Part shown: piece by piece, positions 1 through 5,288 of the stretch
Position numbering within the stretch: position 1 is the first letter of the stretch
Layout: each line of letters starts with the position of its first letter
Virus record (IMG/VR): IMGVR_UViG_3300017752_000161
Coordinates: 1 to 24,122 of that record
Source: a virus
DNA length: 24,122 nucleotides
Reading direction: 5' to 3' (one strand)
Notes under the pieces: model-generated
Database searches by the model: none
What the model was told of the DNA's origin: nothing
What the model saw: only the letters and a program-made list of their open reading frames with translations
Position numbers and translations under genes: made by a program

Positions 1-15
1 ATTGTCTAGCTCCAT
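1..15 (-). CDS. Possible start of next late gene (terL?), partial
   Basis: Read leftward, an ATG at 15-13 opens five codons (Met-Glu-Leu-Asp-Asn) before the window ends. The gene after a terminase small subunit and its associated nuclease is usually the large terminase (packaging ATPase/nuclease), so terL is the natural guess. No convincing ribosome binding site lies upstream on this strand, and five codons cannot identify a protein. The true start may be further left. Confidence 0.2.
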
Positions 16-25
16 GACAACTAGG

Positions 26-72
26 GCGCAGGCCGCAGGGTTTTTTGTTTGTTTTTTTCCCCGCGCCTGCGC
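26..72. terminator. Long-loop inverted repeat with T-rich loop
   Basis: GCGCAGGC at 26-33 is the exact reverse complement of GCCTGCGC at 65-72. The 31-base loop contains two T tracts separated by a G. On the + strand a short T run (75-79) follows the right arm. On the leftward strand the hairpin lies just after the nuclease stop codon at 83, so it could end or attenuate leftward transcription, or protect a 3' end. The left arm overlaps one copy of the local CGCAGG repeat, so part of the symmetry may come from that repeat. Confidence 0.4.
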
Positions 73-190
73 TCTTTTTATATCAAGTCGCAGGACGCAG
101 GACGCAGAGCCACGCATCTATAGCCTTGGCGCGCAGGACGCAGGGCAATCCCTTCAAGTCACCATCATACAAAGCCGCAGGACGCAGGAC
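27..190. repeat. Clustered CGCAGGN heptamer repeats
   Basis: Four blocks of a heptamer close to CGCAGGA occur here: 27-40 (two units), 89-107 (two and a half perfect units), 132-145 (two units) and 176-190 (two units). The last three blocks start 43 and 44 bases apart. Three blocks lie inside the 3' end of the leftward nuclease gene, where they are read as repeated Val-Leu-Arg-Pro/Ala segments. One lies beyond its stop codon. Related units recur at 5315-5321 and 5352-5365. Function is unknown; a packaging signal or a simple slippage repeat are both possible. Confidence 0.7.
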
Positions 191-508
191 ATCGATCCCC
201 GAACCTTGGAACTTGAACGCAAAACCTCCGTCAAACAAAAGTACATCACCCTTCGAGGGGTCGTGTAACAAGAAAAAACTCACTCCATTACAGCGAGAAT
301 GCCCGAGATGCCACGCAATCTGTGACTTGTTAACCGTAACTCGGTTACTTTTAATTATTTTTAACTCGAGCCAGATCGGGACACCATCGAGGCACATATA
401 AACGTCCGGCATCCCTTCGCCAGCGCGGTTTTCAATCCGTTGGTAATGACTCTTTTTCGGTAACTTCTGCTTCAATGAGGTCGATAGTGCTTTCTCTGTC
501 TTTGGCAT
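83..508 (-). CDS. VRR-NUC-type PD-(D/E)XK nuclease
   Basis: 141-residue predicted nuclease. Residues 22-50 carry the VRR-NUC signature: Arg-Ile-Glu-Asn (E26), Gly-Met-Pro-Asp (D35) and Glu-Leu-Lys (E48, K50), which together form a metal-binding PD-(D/E)XK active site. A Gln in the following helix (Asn-Lys-Ser-Gln) also fits the family. Small stand-alone VRR-NUC proteins are common in phages, where Holliday-junction or flap cleavage is proposed but rarely shown. The ATG at 508 has an AAGG upstream; a TTG nine bases earlier is the alternative. The first 77 bases overlap the end of terS, and the nuclease motif begins early enough that the overlap must be real. The last 40 residues contain the repeated Val-Leu-Arg-Pro/Ala segments made by the CGCAGGA repeats, so the C-terminus looks expanded. 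The family call is firm; the substrate is unknown. Confidence 0.82.
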   Translation of the reverse strand: MPKTEKALSTSLKQKLPKKSHYQRIENRAGEGMPDVYMCLDGVPIWLELKIIKSNRVTVNKSQIAWHLGHSRCNGVSFFLLHDPSKGDVLLFDGGFAFKFQGSGIDVLRPAALYDGDLKGLPCVLRAKAIDAWLCVLRPAT

Positions 509-977
509 CTTTAACAACCTTCATATCATCTAGGCTTGGGTGCTGTTTTCTTATGTCTGCTAGTCGTGCGACAATCTCTTCACGCGACAGCTTGTCAAGC
601 TGGTGGACGTGCTGTTGCTCTCGCCTGTCGATAGTCAATCCACCCAAAGCGGATCGTATCTTCTCGGCGTTGATAGCGGCAGAGAATTGCCCTTCGGTCT
701 CAGCGTTGCGTGACAGTTCATCCAATCGCTTTAACTGTCCAAGCAGGGTGACACCATACTTGCGCTCTCGATCCTGTCGTAGTTCTTTTATCAACTCGAC
801 AACAAGCGGATATGACTTTCCGTTTAACAGCTTTGATGCGTGTTGTGCGGCAGAGTCTTCGGCATACCCAGCCAACCTCGCGCACTCTGCATTACTATGT
901 CTGCCATCGACATAGTATCTAGCAAATTCTCTTTGTCTGTTTGTCAGCCCAGATGGGCGTCCGGCAGGGTTAGGCAA
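432..977 (-). CDS. terS: Terminase small subunit
   Basis: 181-residue protein that in this family recognises phage DNA and recruits the large terminase to start packaging. The N-terminus (about residues 10-55) has the helix-turn-helix layout of Terminase_2-type small subunits: Leu-Thr-x-Arg-Gln-x-Glu-Phe-Ala-Arg-Tyr-Tyr, then Asn-Ala-x-x-Ala-Arg-x-Ala-Gly-Tyr, then a Ser-Ala-Ala-Gln-x-Ala-Ser-Lys-Leu-Leu helix. The middle is helical and suited to oligomer formation; the C-terminus is acidic. The start is a TTG at 977-975 preceded eight bases upstream by AGGAGA, a strong ribosome site with no good ATG nearby. It is the first gene of the leftward late unit and faces the divergent control region. 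The family assignment rests on overall pattern. Confidence 0.8.
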   Translation of the reverse strand: MPNPAGRPSGLTNRQREFARYYVDGRHSNAECARLAGYAEDSAAQHASKLLNGKSYPLVVELIKELRQDRERKYGVTLLGQLKRLDELSRNAETEGQFSAAINAEKIRSALGGLTIDRREQQHVHQLDKLSREEIVARLADIRKQHPSLDDMKVVKDAKDRESTIDLIEAEVTEKESLPTD

Positions 978-1059
978 AACAAAATCTCCTATAGGTTTTT
1001 CTGTGGGTTTTCATTTTCAAAAACAAAAAAGTGTTCGCGGTCTCATTTATGACCCTATG

Positions 1060-1139
1060 AAGTGTACCAAACGTAACCAAGTGTACCGAGAATAATGTAA
1101 TAAAAACAACACTGGTTACACTGGTTACACTGGTTACAC
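1060..1139. repeat. Two opposed triplet arrays of GTGTAMCC repeats
   Basis: Left array, on the + strand: GTGTACC at 1062-1068, CGTAACC at 1072-1078 and GTGTACC at 1081-1087, spaced 9-10 bases. Right array, on the - strand: GTGTAACC, read as GGTTACAC at 1114-1121, 1123-1130 and 1132-1139. The right array is a perfect 9-base tandem repeat (CTGGTTACA three times, 1112-1138). The arrays point at each other across an AT-rich spacer of 26 bases. The 9-10 base period places copies on about the same helix face, as expected for cooperative protein binding, either operator or iteron. No binding protein can be assigned. Confidence 0.7.
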
Positions 1140-1286
1140 CATATTTCAAAAATTTTTTATAAAAACTTTTTCCTGTAGAAAACACTATATGCACGTCACT
1201 TTCTTAAAAATAATCCTTGCATCTATGGGATAAGCTAGGATAGGGTATCTTATATCACAGTGTACCGCATGGGATTCACCGTAACA

Positions 1287-1323
1287 AGTACCAAGGTTCG
1301 AGGTTCGGGAATCGAGTACCAAG
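1287..1323. repeat. 9-base direct repeat around a GGTTCG-rich insert
   Basis: AGTACCAAG occurs at 1287-1295 and again at 1315-1323, a 28-base period. Between them lies a doubled GGTTCG core. The segment from 1285 matches, at 15 of 16 bases, the - strand sequence ending near 201 (CAAGTTCCAAGGTTCG), and a related copy occurs at 15882-15896. It sits just upstream of the first early gene's ribosome site. It may be a degenerate short dispersed element or part of an operator. Confidence 0.5.
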
Positions 1324-1361
1324 CAACACTAAACATGAACCGAGTCAAAAGGAGTAATGAC

Positions 1362-1736
1362 ATGGCGTTCAATAAACAAGTAGTGAATAAAGTTCGTGAT
1401 GATTTGAATGAGCATCTATCTACATTCTTCAAAGCAGGGTTACCTGATCTTGAGTTTCACGTAGGCAATGCATCCTATCGTGATGATCGTATTACCTTCA
1501 AGCTTGAGGTTAAGATTGCTGGTTCTGAGTCAACTGAGATGCAGGACTTACGTGCTTGTGCTGATCTGTATCAGCTTGATCTTGATAAGGTGCAAGGCAC
1601 CTACACGTTGGGTGGTTATCGCAAACGTGCTCGTAAGAATCCATTCATTGTAAAATGTTCAAAGACTGAGAAGAACTATGTCATTACGCATGACGTGGCT
1701 GTTCGTTGGTTTGGTAAGGAGTCTGCTGATGTCTAG
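1362..1736 (+). CDS. Early phage protein, unknown function
   Basis: 124-residue soluble protein and first gene of the rightward early cluster. I do not recognise a domain. The sequence has a mixed-charge N-terminal helix (about residues 4-20), a middle with alternating hydrophobic positions that suggests strands (Phe-Lys-Leu-Glu-Val-Lys-Ile), and a basic Lys-Arg-Ala-Arg-Lys patch near residue 90 that could contact nucleic acid. The start at 1362 is chosen because AAAAGGAG ends seven bases upstream. In-frame ATGs at 1269 and 1335 lack such a site and lie in the repeat region. The last codons overlap the next gene's start (ATGTCTAG), which points to translational coupling. Confidence 0.7.
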   Translation: MAFNKQVVNKVRDDLNEHLSTFFKAGLPDLEFHVGNASYRDDRITFKLEVKIAGSESTEMQDLRACADLYQLDLDKVQGTYTLGGYRKRARKNPFIVKCSKTEKNYVITHDVAVRWFGKESADV

Positions 1737-1929
1737 GCACAACGTACAGGATGAGTATTACGAGCAACTTGTAGGCTCGAAGATCACCAAGTTTTGGACG
1801 AGTGACGATGGCTTTCCGACATTTGGTTTGGTTCACCCCAAGCTTGGTGCGATGGTCATCGAGGTCAGTTGTGATCCCGAGGGCAACAACGAGGGTTTTC
1901 TGTTTATTGCTGATGGGAGCGAGTCATGA
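1729..1929 (+). CDS. Small early phage protein, unknown
   Basis: 66-residue acidic protein with no recognised domain. It has a Tyr-Tyr-Glu-Gln-Leu-Val-Gly-Ser-Lys-Ile opening, a Gly-Phe-Pro-Thr-Phe-Gly-Leu turn and a hydrophobic strand (Met-Val-Ile-Glu-Val), so a small beta-rich fold is likely. The ATG at 1729 overlaps the previous stop and has AAGGAG seven bases upstream; upstream in-frame ATGs lie inside the previous gene. The stop overlaps the next ATG in an ATGA arrangement, so it belongs to the same transcript. Confidence 0.65.
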   Translation: MSRHNVQDEYYEQLVGSKITKFWTSDDGFPTFGLVHPKLGAMVIEVSCDPEGNNEGFLFIADGSES

Positions 1930-2198
1930 AAAGTTATTTTATCACGAGCAAGGGCGTCAGGCTTATAGCTCATGACCTGTTTGTCATAGCTGATAAGTAT
2001 GGGCTAAACGAAGTCAATCTATGGTGTGCTGATGCGGTCGCAAATGACATTGTAAGCAAAGCTGACTTTGACCATGACATGCAACGCAATGGTCATTTTG
2101 TGCATGAGTTAGGCATAAGGTCACCACAAGGTCACCCTCTGACTATCAGCATAGATCGCGCCCATTGTGAGGCGTTGAGCGTAAGGAGCGAGTCATGA
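1926..2198 (+). CDS. Small early phage protein, unknown
   Basis: 90-residue protein, start overlapping the previous stop by four bases. No recognised family. It is mixed alpha/beta with one hydrophobic helix-like stretch (Leu-Phe-Val-Ile-Ala) and several His, Asp and Cys residues without a metal-binding spacing I can name. Its last four bases form an ATGA overlap with the next gene. Confidence 0.6.
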   Translation: MKSYFITSKGVRLIAHDLFVIADKYGLNEVNLWCADAVANDIVSKADFDHDMQRNGHFVHELGIRSPQGHPLTISIDRAHCEALSVRSES

Positions 2199-2368
2199 AC
2201 GAGTACGAGGTTGAGATCAGGGCGACTGTCACCAAGACAGTTCGCGTGTTTGCCACCAACAAGGCTGATGCCATTGAGGTTGCGAACAATGAGTTCACAG
2301 TTCTGCATACAGGCGATCCTGAGAAGTATGATCAGGAGACACTAAATATTTCAGAGGTGCCATCATGA
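2195..2368 (+). CDS. Small DpnD/PcfM-like protein
   Basis: 57-residue protein. It begins with a strand Tyr-Glu-Val-Glu-Ile-Arg-Ala-Thr-Val, a second strand Lys-Thr-Val-Arg-Val-Phe-Ala, then Ala-Asp-Ala-Ile-Glu-Val-Ala and a short acidic tail. This pattern resembles the small DpnD/PcfM-type fold (two strands followed by a helix that starts near an Ala-Ile-Glu motif), whose function is not known. Both ends overlap neighbours by four bases (ATGA), and GGAG lies just upstream of the start. Confidence 0.55.
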   Translation: MNEYEVEIRATVTKTVRVFATNKADAIEVANNEFTVLHTGDPEKYDQETLNISEVPS

Positions 2369-2562
2369 AAGACAATACTTTGAAATTATTATCGGTGCCA
2401 TTGACAGCACCACAGTGGAACGTGCTCGAGGTTGCCCTTGATAGGTACATCGATGAGCAGATTGATGACGGTAGCGATGATGCCCTTTTTTACGCTAGGA
2501 AGGCTGGCATCGTGAAGGCTTTGTTAGAGCACGAGTTGATAAGAGCGGGAGCAGGACAATGA
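2365..2562 (+). CDS. Small helical early protein, unknown
   Basis: 65-residue protein with two predicted amphipathic helices (Pro-Gln-Trp-Asn-Val-Leu-Glu-Val-Ala-Leu, and Ile-Val-Lys-Ala-Leu-Leu-Glu-His) joined by an acidic linker. No family recognised. It is coupled upstream and downstream by four-base ATGA overlaps and lies directly before the DNA methyltransferase. Nothing beyond position links it to methylation. Confidence 0.55.
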   Translation: MKDNTLKLLSVPLTAPQWNVLEVALDRYIDEQIDDGSDDALFYARKAGIVKALLEHELIRAGAGQ

Positions 2563-3545
2563 AAGTTCTTTCTATGTTTGACGGTATGTCATGTGGGCGG
2601 CTAGCACTAGAACGTGCTGGCATCCCTGTCACCAAGTATTATGCATGCGAGATTGACAAGTATGCAAAGAAGGTCAGTCAGGCCAACTACCCTGACATCG
2701 TGCAACTTGGCGACGTCACCGGATCAGGGTTCAACAACTGGGTGAATGCTGTTGCCTTTACAGGCAAGATCGATCTGTTGATTGGCGGCTCACCTTGTCA
2801 GGGATTTTCGTTTGCAGGGGCAGGGTTAAATTTCGATGACCCTCGAAGCAAACTATTCTTTGAGTTCGCCAAAGTATTTAAAAGACTCAAGCCAAAGTAT
2901 TTCCTGCTTGAGAACGTGCGTATGAAAAAGGAAAGTCAGGACATCATATCGCGGATCATGGGTGTCGAGCCTATCGTCATGAATAGTAATTTGGTTTCGG
3001 CGCAGAACCGTCACCGCCTATACTGGACGAACATTCCCTTTGATGGCTTGCCCGAAGATCGGGGGATCAAGTTGCGTGACATCCTCGAGCATGGGTGCAC
3101 TGACAGAGAGAAGTCGCATTGCATTGATGCGAACTACTTCAAGGGTGGTAACCTGAGAACCTACTTCCAGAAGAACCGCCGACAGTTGGTGTTCAGCAAG
3201 GATGGCTTATGCCACATCGCTGATGCTGATCTGAAGGGTCATGGCTACAATCGCAGAGTCTATCATCCCGATGGCAAGGCACCGTCTCTGGCGGCGGCAT
3301 CAGGTGGTAACCTAGAGCCGAAGGTTCTATGGCCAGCGTCCGAGGGTCGTTATCCCGAGGCTTACAGCCCTGACATGAAGCTTGCATGGCGCAAGCTAAC
3401 GCCGACAGAATGTGAGCGGTTGCAGACTGTGCCTGATGGTTACACTGATCATGTGTCGAACACCCAGCGTTACAAAATGCTTGGCAATGGCTGGACTATC
3501 GATGCGGTGGCTCACTTGTTTAAGGGGATGCGTAATGAGGATTAA
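2559..3545 (+). CDS. DNA cytosine-5 methyltransferase
   Basis: 328-residue enzyme that transfers a methyl group from S-adenosylmethionine to C5 of cytosine in duplex DNA. All key motifs are visible in order: motif I near residues 6-13 (Phe-Asp-Gly-Met-Ser-Cys-Gly), the catalytic Pro-Cys-Gln of motif IV with nucleophile C80 in Gly-Gly-Ser-Pro-Cys-Gln-Gly-Phe-Ser, motif VI Glu-Asn-Val with E118, motif VIII Gln-Asn-Arg-His-Arg at 149-153, motif IX Leu-Thr-Pro-Thr-Glu-Cys-Glu-Arg-Leu-Gln and motif X Gly-Asn-Gly-Trp-Thr near the end. Residues about 155-280 form the target-recognition region, so specificity cannot be read here. No cognate restriction endonuclease is adjacent, which fits an orphan phage enzyme that protects its genome from host restriction. 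Length is normal for the family. Confidence 0.95.
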   Translation: MKVLSMFDGMSCGRLALERAGIPVTKYYACEIDKYAKKVSQANYPDIVQLGDVTGSGFNNWVNAVAFTGKIDLLIGGSPCQGFSFAGAGLNFDDPRSKLFFEFAKVFKRLKPKYFLLENVRMKKESQDIISRIMGVEPIVMNSNLVSAQNRHRLYWTNIPFDGLPEDRGIKLRDILEHGCTDREKSHCIDANYFKGGNLRTYFQKNRRQLVFSKDGLCHIADADLKGHGYNRRVYHPDGKAPSLAAASGGNLEPKVLWPASEGRYPEAYSPDMKLAWRKLTPTECERLQTVPDGYTDHVSNTQRYKMLGNGWTIDAVAHLFKGMRNED

Positions 3546-3660
3546 GCTTCACACCATAACCTTGAAGAAGCCGATAATAAGTCGGGTTCTTCATCTCCGG
3601 ATTAACCACAGGGCATGGTTGAAGGATGCCCTATCCAAACCAATGAGGAAAATAAAATGA
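3535..3660 (+). CDS. Very small basic protein, tentative
   Basis: 41-residue strongly basic reading frame (many Lys and Arg) overlapping the methyltransferase stop by 11 bases and the next start by three. A GGGG stretch lies upstream of the ATG. No family recognised. An imperfect stem-loop lies inside it, so the stretch may instead be a structured spacer. I keep it because it fills the gap with the same overlap style as its neighbours. Confidence 0.4.
   Translation: MRIKLHTITLKKPIISRVLHLRINHRAWLKDALSKPMRKIK
3564..3592 (+). other. Imperfect 11-bp stem-loop
   Basis: GAAGAAGCCGA at 3564-3574 pairs with TCGGGTTCTTC at 3582-3592 with one mismatch, leaving a 7-base loop (TAATAAG). No T run follows, so it is not a standard terminator. 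It might act as an RNA processing or mRNA-stability hairpin downstream of the methyltransferase gene. Confidence 0.4.
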
Positions 3661-3887
3661 TAAAACGTTTAGTTCTAATGAAGGTTGATGAAACCACGCT
3701 ACACCCTGATCACGATGAACTTCTTTATCTGGTCGGTTCTAGCTTCTCGATGTACGAGCGCACTCTTACACGCGGTGATAAGCACCGCAAGGTCACGCAT
3801 ATAACTGATGTGACTAATCAGTATGGCTGGTTTGTGGCAGAGCCTATGGAAGAAATCATGGACATAATGTGGGGTAGAAATGGGTAA
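3657..3887 (+). CDS. Small early phage protein, unknown
   Basis: 76-residue protein with no recognised domain. It shows a strand-rich N-terminus (Lys-Arg-Leu-Val-Leu-Met-Lys-Val), a polar middle and an acidic C-terminal helix (Pro-Met-Glu-Glu-Ile-Met-Asp-Ile-Met-Trp). The ATG at 3657 overlaps the preceding stop, with GAGG about nine bases upstream. An upstream ATG at 3615 lies inside the preceding frame and lacks support. Its end overlaps the next start. Confidence 0.6.
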   Translation: MIKRLVLMKVDETTLHPDHDELLYLVGSSFSMYERTLTRGDKHRKVTHITDVTNQYGWFVAEPMEEIMDIMWGRNG

Positions 3888-4038
3888 GGTAAAAGCGTGG
3901 GTCATGGACATGGAAGAAGATGCCATCGACATGACCGTTGAAGAATGGACGGACAAGCATGGCGAAAGCCTGATCGAAGTCTATCACGAGGCTCGTAGAA
4001 AATATGCGGATTTGATAGAGGGCAAGGACGATGATTAA
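3880..4038 (+). CDS. Small acidic helical protein, unknown
   Basis: 52-residue acidic protein ending in Asp-Asp-Asp. It is predicted mostly helical: a Met-Thr-Val-Glu-Glu-Trp-Thr-Asp-Lys helix start, then Glu-Val-Tyr-His-Glu-Ala-Arg-Arg-Lys-Tyr-Ala. No family recognised. It overlaps the genes on both sides. Small acidic early phage proteins are sometimes DNA mimics that block host enzymes, but nothing specific shows that here. Confidence 0.5.
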   Translation: MGKVKAWVMDMEEDAIDMTVEEWTDKHGESLIEVYHEARRKYADLIEGKDDD

Positions 4039-4312
4039 ATTATATAAACTAATCATGGACAGTAAGCGTAACCCATTGTCCTACATTCCGGATAACAATA
4101 CTCGGCATCTAGTCATGCAAATACTGGCATGGATGTGGTGCATAATTTTCGGAATGTCTGTCGGTTCTGTCACTGTGTTCGGTATCAGCGTAATAGCACA
4201 CGCCTTGCTGATAGCAGGTGTGTTCATTACGGCGGGTGTATTTGCAACAGCCCGACGCAAGCCACAGTATTTTGGTGGTCTTGGCAGGGGCAAAGGGGGC
4301 GAGCATGAGTAA
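4031..4312 (+). CDS. Small inner-membrane protein, two TM helices
   Basis: 93-residue membrane protein. After a polar N-terminus of about 28 residues there are two hydrophobic segments (about residues 29-50 and 53-72) joined by a very short turn, then a basic tail Ala-Arg-Arg-Lys-Pro followed by Gly- and charge-rich residues. Positive charge near both ends suggests that both lie in the cytoplasm, with the hairpin spanning the inner membrane. Size and layout are compatible with a class II holin or a superinfection-exclusion protein, but it is not beside the lysozyme, so neither can be asserted. It overlaps neighbours at both ends. Confidence 0.6.
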   Translation: MIKLYKLIMDSKRNPLSYIPDNNTRHLVMQILAWMWCIIFGMSVGSVTVFGISVIAHALLIAGVFITAGVFATARRKPQYFGGLGRGKGGEHE

Positions 4313-4613
4313 TGTACAAAGATACTCGGAAGACATTTTGTTGCGGAATACTAACTACAGGTTGCGCGGCAGAGAAACATGGATCGATGTCAAAAATCTT
4401 TGCGTCAAGTTTACTCGTGAAGATTTGGGTATTTCGATATCGATTTACCCCGAGGTCGATGAAGGTTTCGGCGAAGCACTTGGCTCACTGTATGTGGCCT
4501 TTGCCGATGTTCCTGAAGTGGTTGAGGATGCAGAAAATCCTGAAAAAAATATCAAGCACAAGCGACGGACGGGTAAGAATTTTAGCCTAACTAAATTTAT
4601 GAACAGAAACTAA
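4305..4613 (+). CDS. Early phage protein, unknown
   Basis: 102-residue protein with no recognised family. The N-terminal half contains alternating hydrophobic residues likely to form a sheet (Trp-Ile-Asp-Val-Lys-Asn-Leu-Cys-Val-Lys-Phe, then Ile-Ser-Ile-Ser-Ile-Tyr). The C-terminus switches from acidic (Val-Val-Glu-Asp-Ala-Glu) to basic (Lys-His-Lys-Arg-Arg) and ends Phe-Met-Asn-Arg-Asn. The start at 4305 is chosen for the upstream purine-rich GGGGGCGAG and the eight-base overlap with the membrane protein gene. Confidence 0.6.
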   Translation: MSNVQRYSEDILLRNTNYRLRGRETWIDVKNLCVKFTREDLGISISIYPEVDEGFGEALGSLYVAFADVPEVVEDAENPEKNIKHKRRTGKNFSLTKFMNRN

Positions 4614-4624
4614 GGAGCAAGACT

Positions 4625-4894
4625 ATGGGTAGAACTAAAATGGTTGAGAATATGACTGACGTAGAACGTGCAGAGCATTATCAAAAGATACGCGACGACA
4701 GGGATGAGCAACTGCGTGTGTCGGCTATGCATCTGGATGACGATCAACGCGAGGCGATCAAAGAGGCTCGTGACGTGCTTCAAAGTGTCGTTCAGTGCTG
4801 TCAGGAAATCGGTGATGTGTGGATGTCCGATGTTAATAAGATGGAGTCAGCTTACTTCGCCCTGAAGAATCGGTTCCCGTTGGATGACGACTAA
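4625..4894 (+). CDS. Small charged helical protein, unknown
   Basis: 89-residue, highly charged and probably all-helical protein. It has Glu-Arg-Ala-Glu-His-Tyr-Gln-Lys-Ile-Arg-Asp-Asp-Arg repeats suggestive of a short coiled coil, followed by a second helix with a Cys-Cys pair. The C-terminus is acidic (Pro-Leu-Asp-Asp-Asp). AAGGAG lies seven bases upstream of the ATG. No family recognised. Its stop overlaps the next ATG by one base. Confidence 0.6.
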   Translation: MGRTKMVENMTDVERAEHYQKIRDDRDEQLRVSAMHLDDDQREAIKEARDVLQSVVQCCQEIGDVWMSDVNKMESAYFALKNRFPLDDD

Positions 4895-5064
4895 TGAAGT
4901 GGGTGCTAGTCTTGGTTGTCTCTTTTGGCAGCGGCAACTTTGAAACAAAGATACTGGGCGGCTACGACACTGTCGCCCAGTGCCACGTCGCCATAACTGA
5001 ATTAACTTGGGGTGAGACAATGCCCGTTAATCAAGGTATCATTTGTATGACAGTAGATAAGTGA
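4894..5064 (+). CDS. Small protein with hydrophobic N-terminus
   Basis: 56-residue protein. The first 14 residues (Met-Lys-Trp-Val-Leu-Val-Leu-Val-Val-Ser-Phe-Gly-Ser-Gly) form a Lys-initiated hydrophobic segment like a short signal peptide or a buried strand. Two Cys follow at about residues 32 and 49. I recall similar mini-proteins with a Met-Lys-Trp-hydrophobic start and a Phe-Glu-Thr-Lys motif in marine phages, with no known function. A membrane or periplasmic location is possible. The start overlaps the previous stop (TAATG). Confidence 0.55.
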   Translation: MKWVLVLVVSFGSGNFETKILGGYDTVAQCHVAITELTWGETMPVNQGIICMTVDK

Positions 5065-5072
5065 GGTGCAAC

Positions 5073-5288
5073 ATGAACGCAAACAGACTTTATAGATCCA
5101 TACGATATGAACCAGATCCGAGGATCGAGGAAGTAGAAGCGACAATCGAGTTCGTCAGAGGCATGGGTCAGGTGTTGGTTGAAGAGCCGTACCAAAGTCC
5201 CCACGTCAAGGAAGACCTTGTTGGTTACAGTTATTACACGGATAGCTGGAGAAAAGTCTCGGCCATTCCGCCGAGGAAAAAACAATGA
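5073..5288 (+). CDS. Small early phage protein, unknown
   Basis: 71-residue protein with no recognised family. It has a basic N-terminus (Asn-Arg-Leu-Tyr-Arg-Ser-Ile-Arg-Tyr), an acidic helix (Glu-Glu-Val-Glu-Ala-Thr-Ile-Glu-Phe-Val) and a basic Pro-Pro-Arg-Lys-Lys end. GAGG six bases before the ATG supports this start over a GTG at 5061 that would overlap the previous gene. The stop overlaps a tiny following frame. Confidence 0.55.
   Translation: MNANRLYRSIRYEPDPRIEEVEATIEFVRGMGQVLVEEPYQSPHVKEDLVGYSYYTDSWRKVSAIPPRKKQ

Larger units (their letters stand above)
978..1361. promoter_or_regulatory. Divergent early/late control region
   Basis: About 380 bases separate the leftward terS gene from the first rightward early gene. 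The stretch is AT-rich and holds two opposed arrays of GTGTA(A/C)CC-like repeats (1062-1139), further GTACC copies at 1262, 1288 and 1316, and a short direct repeat at 1287-1323. A weak rightward promoter candidate is TTGCAT at 1217-1222 with TAGGGT at 1241-1246 (18-base spacer). Reading frames that cross this stretch are low-complexity products of the repeats, so I treat it as non-coding. It must contain the start points for both transcription directions; which motifs are promoters and which are operators is inference. Confidence 0.6.

Noticed and set aside
2-401. Rightward frames opposite the nuclease gene
   Set aside because: They are antisense to a gene with clear catalytic motifs, and their repeated Arg-Arg-Thr-Gln-Asp phrases come from the CGCAGGA repeats.
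970-1194. Leftward 74-codon frame upstream of terS
   Set aside because: It is built from the tandem CTGGTTACA repeats (Val-Thr-Ser repeats) and AT-rich sequence, overlaps the terS start, and has no ribosome site. It is better explained as control-region repeats.
1291-1320. Possible tRNA T-arm or attachment-site core (GGTTCGA-like)
   Set aside because: The bases after GGTTCGA do not fit the T-loop consensus, no cloverleaf or acceptor stem can be drawn, and no integrase is present in the window.
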